This document shows positions 5,379 through 10,295 of a stretch of DNA of 10,295 bases, piece after piece; the first letter of the stretch is position 1, and every line of letters starts with the position of its first letter. The stretch spans positions 1 through 10,295 of the forward strand of contig CALCOW010000509.1 in assembly GCA_937899935.1 (NCBI GenBank), written 5' to 3'. A program made the translations under genes and the position numbers. The notes under the pieces are model-generated. The model was not told where the DNA came from. It saw only the letters and a list, made by a program, of their open reading frames with translations, and searched no databases. This DNA is from an uncultured Phycisphaerae bacterium (GTDB lineage: Bacteria > Planctomycetota > Phycisphaerae > Phycisphaerales > SM1A02).

Positions 5379-6440
5379 ATGCCCCGCGACGGACAAATGA
5401 CAGACAGGCCCATGACACGAGATCGTGCCCGTCGGGTAACGCGGTCTCTCTCCACATGGTTCAGAAAGTCAGCCAGAAAACTACCTTGGCGACAGCGTCG
5501 AACCGCTTATCACGCCTTGGTCTCCGAGTTCATGCTGCAACAAACCCAGGTCAGCCGGGTGCTCGAGTATTACCCCGCATTCATTAAGCAGTTTCCGACC
5601 TTCCGGGCCCTGGCCGCGGCCGATGAGCAGGAGGTGCTCGCTGCCTGGCAAGGACTGGGGTATTACCGCCGGGCACGAAATCTTCATCGAGCCGCTCGCC
5701 AAATAGTGGCTGAACATGGTGGGCGTCTGCCCAAAAACATCGACCAACTGCAAGAGTTGCCAGGGATCGGTCGTTTTACCGCTGGCTCACTGGCATCGAT
5801 CCTCTTTGGGCAGGCGCAGCCGATTGTCGATGGCAATGTGCTGCGGGTGCTCAGCCGATTGGCCGGTGAGACGCTGGCCGATGACCAGGCTTGGGCTCAC
5901 GCAGCATTTTTGGTCTCGATGGCAGATGATCCAGCCATTTTCAATGAGGGCCTCATGGAAATGGGCGCGATTGTGTGCACACCATCAGCGCCACGCTGTG
6001 GTGCGTGCAATTTAAAACGTCTTTGTCGCGCGCGCAAGCAGGGCATTCAGGAAGAAGTGCCACGGCCTCGTACCCGCAAGCAGCCCAAGAAGGTGCATCA
6101 CTATGTCGCTGCGGTGAGGCATCGTGGAAAGCTGCTCTTTCAGCAGCGGCCGGAAGAGGGCTTGTGGTCGAACATGTGGCAGTTGCCCACCGTTGAGTCG
6201 GACCGGACCTGCAAGGTCAGTGAACTCGTCTTTGAAACGCCGATTACCCAGCTGCGTTCGTTGGGTCGGTTTGAGCACCAGACAAGCCACCGTCGTATTC
6301 ACTTTCATGTTCTTGAAGGAAAGCTTGATGCCAGTGCCTCGTTTCAGGGGCAGGGGACTTGGCGTTTGCCGACGAAGATTCAGGATCTGCCAATGAGCAA
6401 TGCGCAGCGGAAGGTCCTGGCTATGGTCGTCGGTCAATAG
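5379..6440 (+). CDS. mutY: A/G-specific adenine DNA glycosylase MutY
   Basis: MutY removes adenine mispaired with 8-oxoguanine or G in base-excision repair. The 353-residue protein is near the E. coli length. Visible features are LPWR (35-38), SEFMLQQTQV with catalytic E50, a helix-hairpin-helix LPGIGRFTAG (127-136), VDGNVLRVLSR with catalytic D151, and a [4Fe-4S] cluster C200-X6-C207-X2-C210-X5-C216. A C-terminal NUDIX-like 8-oxoG-recognition domain (about 240-350) carries FQQRPEEGLWSNMWQLP. E50 and D151 are 101 residues apart, as in E. coli (E37/D138 from memory). The start is uncertain: ATGs at 5379, 5397 and 5412 are in frame, and alignment with E. coli fits the later two, but the best SD-like sequence precedes 5379 (at only 3 nt). 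The gene diverges from the protease gene and converges with pgpH, 10 bp between stops. Confidence 0.96.
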   Translation: MPRDGQMTDRPMTRDRARRVTRSLSTWFRKSARKLPWRQRRTAYHALVSEFMLQQTQVSRVLEYYPAFIKQFPTFRALAAADEQEVLAAWQGLGYYRRARNLHRAARQIVAEHGGRLPKNIDQLQELPGIGRFTAGSLASILFGQAQPIVDGNVLRVLSRLAGETLADDQAWAHAAFLVSMADDPAIFNEGLMEMGAIVCTPSAPRCGACNLKRLCRARKQGIQEEVPRPRTRKQPKKVHHYVAAVRHRGKLLFQQRPEEGLWSNMWQLPTVESDRTCKVSELVFETPITQLRSLGRFEHQTSHRRIHFHVLEGKLDASASFQGQGTWRLPTKIQDLPMSNAQRKVLAMVVGQ

Positions 6441-6450
6441 GCCAAAGCGA

Positions 6451-8763
6451 TCAAACTGCAGCCGTTGAGGCCGAACTTATTTCAGGGTCTGATTCAACTG
6501 GGGCCTGGTCTGGGTAATGGATCCGGCCATGGTGGATCGCTGCCACACGGTGGGTGATCGCCTTTTCGATGGTGGCCAGTTCTTTGAAGCTCAAGCCACA
6601 GTCATCGAATTGGCCGTCCAAGAGTCGTTTGCGACTCAGTTCTGATACGAGGTGTGCAATACGAGCAGGGTTCGGATCATGCATCGCGCGTGAGGCTGAC
6701 TCGACGGCATCCGAGAGCATCAAAATAGCCGCCTCTTTAGTACGAGGTTTTGGGCCTGGATAGCGGAACTCAAACTCATCAATTGTTTGATCCTCATGCT
6801 CAGCTTGCGTCTTGGCAGCATGATAAAAATATTCCACCAAGGTCGTACCGTGATGTGATCCGATGAAGTGTTGCACGGTTCGTGGCAGATTGTATTCACG
6901 TGCAAGTTCGACACCATCTTTAACATGACCAATGATGACGAGCAGGCTCATCGCCGGGCTGAGTTTGTCATGTTTGTTTTGGCCACCGCCTTGATTTTCT
7001 ATGAAGTATTCCGGCTTGTTGATTTTTCCAATGTCGTGATAAAGAGCCCCGACATAAACCAACAGGCTGTCAGCGCCGATTGAATCAGCAGCGGCTTCGG
7101 CAATGTTGGCAACTTGCAATGAGTGGTGATAGGTGCCGGGTGCTTTTTGCTGTAGCTGTCGGAGCAATGGTTGCTTTGGATCACGCAATTCAGCTAGCGT
7201 CATGCCCGTGGTAATATCGAACAGTCGTTCAATGCTTGGCAGAATGCCGAGTACAACGAAGCCAACGGCGAAGGCGGCCAGTCCAGAGAAGACGGCTCGT
7301 CCAAGAATCTCATACATGAAGCCTTCGACGGTGGGTGTGAGCACCAGGCCTAAGAGAATAGCGCCCACGAAAAAAACAATGGCAGAGACTGCCGTGGCGC
7401 GAATGAGCGTGTTGCGGGTGCGGACATCACCAAGCATTCCGATCGCGGTGCCACAGCCGGCCAGAAGCAAGACAAAGAAACCGACCCCAACTTCCAAGGC
7501 GATAGCCGTCATGGCCACTTGTAGAGCACAGATAAGGAAGGCCAGACGCTGGTCGTAGGCAAGAAGCACGATGAGCGTGACAAAGAGGGTTGGTGCAATG
7601 GCGGCTGGGAGTAGAAAGCCTGGGATTTCAGCAGTGACAAAGACCGTTACCGCAAGCATGGCGACCATCAGCACGCAAAGTGTCGACATGCGCAGCGGGT
7701 TCTGAGGAATCTTGGGATAGACCGAATAGAAGTAGGCGCCCATGAACACCGCGAAAATGATCATGAGGCCAATCACGCCGCCACGCGGAACCCACGTTTC
7801 AAAGGTTGAACTGGTGGCCCAGTATTGTTGGTTCTCTTGGACAATCGCATCGTATTGAAGTGGTGTGAGCTTCTCGCCGCGTCGATAGATGACCTCGCCG
7901 GCACGATGCTCAAGGCGCGTGGGCTCAACGGCTGCTTCTGCCTGATCGGCATCACGTTGAGTTGCTTCAGGGTCAAAGATGATTGTTGGTTGCGCTTCAT
8001 CAGCGACGCGAGCAGAAACAAACGGTGCAACATTTGGAGGGAAGCCAGCTTCGGTGACCAGTTCATCAACACGACTGGCCATCGGTGAATCGGCGCCCTC
8101 GCTTAAATCGATAGCCCGTCCAAGGCTTCGTCGCCGCACTCCGTTTGGAAGTAAGAGGGCTCTATTGATAATTGGTGTTGTGGAATAGATCTGAAACTGT
8201 TCACCCGTCAACAAGGGATGCTCAGTGAGTTCCTCTGTAATCAGGGCCTTGACCATTCGTTGCCAAGTGCGCGTTGGTGCTCCGTCTGTTGACATCTGCT
8301 GGAGTGCAGCCAGTCCAGCATCAGTCAGCTTAAACTCTTGAATGAGTTGGTGATCAATGTCAGCCAAGGATGTCTTGCTGGCAACAGCGGTTGGTAAACC
8401 ATTAAGGGCTGCTTCAAGTCGATCAAGGTAGGAGGTATTCAAGCGGTAGATTCTTGGTGAACTCTTTCGAGCTTCTACTTTTCGTTCCTGTGTGGCCTTG
8501 GCATCCTCGAGGCTGTAGTCCAGGCGTTTGACATAGGTGTCTTGCATGATTTGGCCATGCAGGACCTTGACCTGGTCGCGTGACCAGATCACGAGCGCAC
8601 TTGAGACAATCGCAAATGCCAGCAGCGTGACAACCGTGGTCAGCAGCGCCGGTTGGCGGATCGCGTGCCAGAAGCGCGTGGTGCGGCGCGGTAACAGCTG
8701 GCGCCGAAGCTCCTCGCGGCGAGCCTGTGATCGTGTCGGGTTGGCTTTTGTTGATTTACCCAT
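6451..8763 (-). CDS. pgpH: 7TM-HD phosphodiesterase, PgpH-like (cyclic-di-AMP hydrolase family)
   Basis: This 770-residue membrane protein has the architecture of PgpH/YqfF, which hydrolyses cyclic di-AMP to pApA. After a basic N-terminus comes one membrane helix (about 38-60). Next is an extracytoplasmic 7TMR-HDED domain (about 65-320, with IIFDPEATQ and GEVIYRRGEKLT), then about seven helices (327-511) and a cytoplasmic HD domain (about 540-700). Metal-site residues are H547 (TYHHS), H576-D577 (LYHDIGK), H613 (IGHV), H637/H638 (SHHGT) and D685 (LSDAVE). The spacings 29, 37 and 24 agree with what I recall for Listeria PgpH, so it should be active. A C-terminal tail of about 25 residues is acidic and Ser/Ala rich. 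The start follows AAGGA at 11 nt, within a 12-bp palindrome. No di-adenylate cyclase gene is in the window. Specificity for c-di-AMP over other dinucleotides is inferred from family. Confidence 0.9.
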   Translation of the reverse strand: MGKSTKANPTRSQARREELRRQLLPRRTTRFWHAIRQPALLTTVVTLLAFAIVSSALVIWSRDQVKVLHGQIMQDTYVKRLDYSLEDAKATQERKVEARKSSPRIYRLNTSYLDRLEAALNGLPTAVASKTSLADIDHQLIQEFKLTDAGLAALQQMSTDGAPTRTWQRMVKALITEELTEHPLLTGEQFQIYSTTPIINRALLLPNGVRRRSLGRAIDLSEGADSPMASRVDELVTEAGFPPNVAPFVSARVADEAQPTIIFDPEATQRDADQAEAAVEPTRLEHRAGEVIYRRGEKLTPLQYDAIVQENQQYWATSSTFETWVPRGGVIGLMIIFAVFMGAYFYSVYPKIPQNPLRMSTLCVLMVAMLAVTVFVTAEIPGFLLPAAIAPTLFVTLIVLLAYDQRLAFLICALQVAMTAIALEVGVGFFVLLLAGCGTAIGMLGDVRTRNTLIRATAVSAIVFFVGAILLGLVLTPTVEGFMYEILGRAVFSGLAAFAVGFVVLGILPSIERLFDITTGMTLAELRDPKQPLLRQLQQKAPGTYHHSLQVANIAEAAADSIGADSLLVYVGALYHDIGKINKPEYFIENQGGGQNKHDKLSPAMSLLVIIGHVKDGVELAREYNLPRTVQHFIGSHHGTTLVEYFYHAAKTQAEHEDQTIDEFEFRYPGPKPRTKEAAILMLSDAVESASRAMHDPNPARIAHLVSELSRKRLLDGQFDDCGLSFKELATIEKAITHRVAAIHHGRIHYPDQAPVESDPEISSASTAAV

Positions 8764-8766
8764 TTC

Positions 8767-8778
8767 AGGAAGCTTCCT
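8767..8778 (-). promoter_or_regulatory. pgpH ribosome-binding region inside a 12-bp palindrome
   Basis: The sequence aggaagcttcct is a perfect 12-bp palindrome lying 3 nt before the pgpH ATG (8763). With the next base it gives AAGGA (plus tcctt, 8775-8779), 11 nt from the ATG, the best SD candidate; a second AAGGAG at 8786-8781 is 17 nt away and too distant. A 12-bp palindrome is expected a few times in 10 kb by chance, so the symmetry alone means little. Confidence 0.4.
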
Positions 8779-8911
8779 TGCTCCTTGGCAACACCACGGG
8801 TCGGCAAGGACAGAAGGCAGTCACCTCTCATGACGATTACGGGTTGGTTCCGTCCTTGAACATCTCGTCGATAACCATATCGGCAGATGAGCCTCGAGCA
8901 AGCGCCGAGAG

Positions 8912-8920
8912 TGGTATTAT
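8912..8920 (+). promoter_or_regulatory. Candidate extended -10 promoter for the lipoprotein gene
   Basis: TGG-TATTAT (8912-8920) matches the extended -10 form TGn-TATAAT at 5 of 6 hexamer positions. No good -35 hexamer is found 16-18 nt upstream, which extended -10 promoters can tolerate. Transcription would begin near 8927, giving a leader of about 48 nt before the ATG at 8975. The opposite strand also reads GATAAT here, so orientation is not certain. Confidence 0.3.
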
Positions 8921-8974
8921 CCCAATAGAACACATGGCAACCCCCTCTAAGGGTGTCAAAAATAGGGTATCGAC

Positions 8975-9628
8975 ATGATATTACGTTGGCACTGGTCACT
9001 TAGGTTCATTTTGGGACGGTCAATCTTCGGCCCCTTAATGCTTGCCTTGGGAGGGCTCCTGACGGCGGGTTGTGCTGGTTCTGACACCGTTAAACCTCCG
9101 GCGAACAAGCTTGTTTATGAGGCAGACTGGGCCGCTCCGATCATCGGCCAGGAGCAGGTGGAGAAGAATCGCACCCGCCGGTATTTCAGTGCATCTGAGC
9201 AGACCGAGGTCGAACGCATCTTGAGCAGCATTGCTGCTGAGTGGGATATCACGGAACGGCCCACCACCTCGCCACGTCAAGTGCGCTGGGTCGATATGGA
9301 CGACGCCGTCCGTCTGGCATGCAACGACAGCGATGTGGCGACCACTTCAAAAACATCCACCGTTACGGGTATGGAATATCGCCTGCTTAATATTGTTGGT
9401 CTGCCCGGCATTCTCGTCGTAACCAAAACCGATGACGAGCGTATTTATGAGGCGCAGTGTCAGATCGGTCTCTTTCCTGGGCTGCCGTCAAACCAAGCCA
9501 ATGCGCAGGTTCTCATCGAACAGCTGCGAAAGAACATGGAAACATTGGCGTCACAGCGGCGGCGCTTTGTCAACCATGAACATGAGCAGGCTGAGGCATT
9601 CGAACAGAGACAGAACAGGCAACCTTAG
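8975..9628 (+). CDS. Lipoprotein of unknown function
   Basis: The 217-residue product starts with a basic, Trp-containing N-region (MILRWHWSLRFILGR), a hydrophobic core, and a lipobox LTAGC with the lipidated cysteine at C33. Ala at +2 favours the outer membrane in Gram-negative sorting. The mature part (34-217) has no domain that I recognise. It contains two further cysteines (C116, C162) that could form a disulfide, a predicted mixed alpha/beta centre (about 100-165, with YRLLNIVGLPGILVVT) and a charged, probably helical C-terminus (173-215) rich in Gln, Glu and Arg. The start has a weak AGGG SD at 8964-8967, 7 nt upstream. The gene is divergent from pgpH (211 bp between starts) and convergent with gatA (9 bp between stops). 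I do not recognise the family; export and lipidation are well supported. Confidence 0.8.
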   Translation: MILRWHWSLRFILGRSIFGPLMLALGGLLTAGCAGSDTVKPPANKLVYEADWAAPIIGQEQVEKNRTRRYFSASEQTEVERILSSIAAEWDITERPTTSPRQVRWVDMDDAVRLACNDSDVATTSKTSTVTGMEYRLLNIVGLPGILVVTKTDDERIYEAQCQIGLFPGLPSNQANAQVLIEQLRKNMETLASQRRRFVNHEHEQAEAFEQRQNRQP

Positions 9629-9637
9629 AAACGAATC

Positions 9638-10295
9638 TCAATCGACTGCTCGTGTGGGTAGGTCTAATGCTCGCTCGAGCAGATGTGCAATGCGAAACAT
9701 GGTTGTTTCTGCATACGATTGACATTGAATCTGCAGTCCAATCGGAAGTTGGCTTCCATTGATCTCAGCAAAACCCGTGGGTACTGAAATGCCACAGATG
9801 CCAGCAATGTTGGTGTTTGCTGTGTACACATCACAGAGATACATAGAAATGGGATCGCTCTTAGCGCCTTTCTCAAATGCAGGTGTCGGTGATGTTGGTC
9901 CAATCAGTGCATCACACTGGTCAAAAGCCGCGTCATACTCTTGCTTGATAAGTCGTCTTACTTGTAATGCTCTTTTGTAATAGGCATCGTAGTAGCCTGC
10001 ACTCAAGACGTAGGTACGCAGCATAATGCGTCGTTGAACTTCGGGGCCAAAGCCCTCGGCGCGACTGCGAGCATACAAGTCAAAGAGTGTTTCCCCTGGC
10101 TCAAGCTTGGCTCGGTGCCCAAAGCGAATGCCGTCGTAGCGGGCGAGATTACTCGATGCTTCAGCGGGGGCGAGTACGTAATAGGTGGAAATACCATAGG
10201 CCGTTAGTGGGAGTTCAACATCAATAATCTCACAGCCGGCGCTTCGATACACTTCAATAGCGGCTTCTATCGCAGCGGTGACAGAGGGGTCATTG
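9638..10295 (-). CDS. gatA: Aspartyl/glutamyl-tRNA amidotransferase subunit A, C-terminal part
   Basis: The reading frame is open to the right edge, giving 218 residues of the C-terminal part of GatA (usual length about 480-500). GatA is the amidase subunit of GatCAB, which makes Gln-tRNA(Gln) and/or Asn-tRNA(Asn) by transamidation in the cytoplasm. Recognisable segments are APAEASSNLARYDGIRFG, the ALQVRRLI--EYD-AF-QCDALIGPTSPTPAF stretch, the TANTNIAGICGISVPTGF stretch, and LPIGLQIQ. Residues before the internal GTG at 10252 (NDPSVTAAIEAAIE) continue the family alignment, so that GTG is not the true start. The Lys/Ser/Ser amidase catalytic residues lie upstream of the visible part. The stop is TGA at 9640-9638, 9 bp from the convergent lipoprotein stop. 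A stand-alone amidase is less likely because of the close match to the GatA signature. Confidence 0.95.
   Translation of the reverse strand, partial: NDPSVTAAIEAAIEVYRSAGCEIIDVELPLTAYGISTYYVLAPAEASSNLARYDGIRFGHRAKLEPGETLFDLYARSRAEGFGPEVQRRIMLRTYVLSAGYYDAYYKRALQVRRLIKQEYDAAFDQCDALIGPTSPTPAFEKGAKSDPISMYLCDVYTANTNIAGICGISVPTGFAEINGSQLPIGLQIQCQSYAETTMFRIAHLLERALDLPTRAVD

Noticed and set aside
5266..5457. Minus-strand frame of 63 codons over the protease/mutY divergent spacer
   Set aside because: It overlaps both well-supported gene starts and the palindrome, and shows no domain.

Overview
This window looks like ordinary chromosomal DNA from a free-living bacterium of medium G+C content. It holds housekeeping genes with clear Shine-Dalgarno (SD) sites, and no phage, IS, CRISPR or plasmid genes. 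The gene set is a large extracytoplasmic Tricorn-type protease with acidic inserts, a 7TM-HD (PgpH-type) phosphodiesterase, GatA, MutY and an MbfA-type VIT membrane protein. That set is compatible with a marine Planctomycetota (Phycisphaerae-like) genome, but this is a weak inference from protein style, not from a marker gene.

Layout from left to right: (a) 1-66, minus strand, the first 22 codons of a gene that runs off the left edge and starts like an exported or membrane-anchored protein; (b) 67-517, about 450 bp with no convincing gene but with a structured inverted repeat at 379-430; (c) 518-777, minus strand, a tRNA-Gly(GCC) with a candidate sigma70-type promoter upstream and an intrinsic terminator downstream; (d) 829-1332, minus, a stand-alone VIT-domain membrane protein matching the C-terminal half of MbfA-type iron exporters but without the ferritin-like half; (e) 1463-5272, minus, a 1269-residue Tricorn/S41 protease, closed by a strong intrinsic terminator at 1391-1418; (f) 5379-6440, plus, mutY, divergent from the protease; (g) 6451-8763, minus, a PgpH-like cyclic-di-AMP phosphodiesterase whose stop lies 10 bp from the mutY stop; (h) 8975-9628, plus, a lipoprotein of unknown family, divergent from pgpH; (i) 9638-10295, minus, the C-terminal part of gatA, whose stop is 9 bp from the lipoprotein stop.

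The genes are mostly single transcription units in alternating directions, so there is no operon linking them into one pathway. Tight convergent ends (mutY/pgpH, lipoprotein/gatA) leave no room for separate terminators. The shared divergent spacers are at 5273-5378 and 8764-8974. I see no complete new multi-gene system. The most unusual items are a perfect 20-bp palindrome that swallows the mutY ribosome-binding site, an extra beta-rich domain with highly acidic flanks inserted in the second propeller of the protease (with a 9-bp tandem repeat coding for nine glutamates), the ferritin-less MbfA-like transporter, and the unexplained structured gap at the left.
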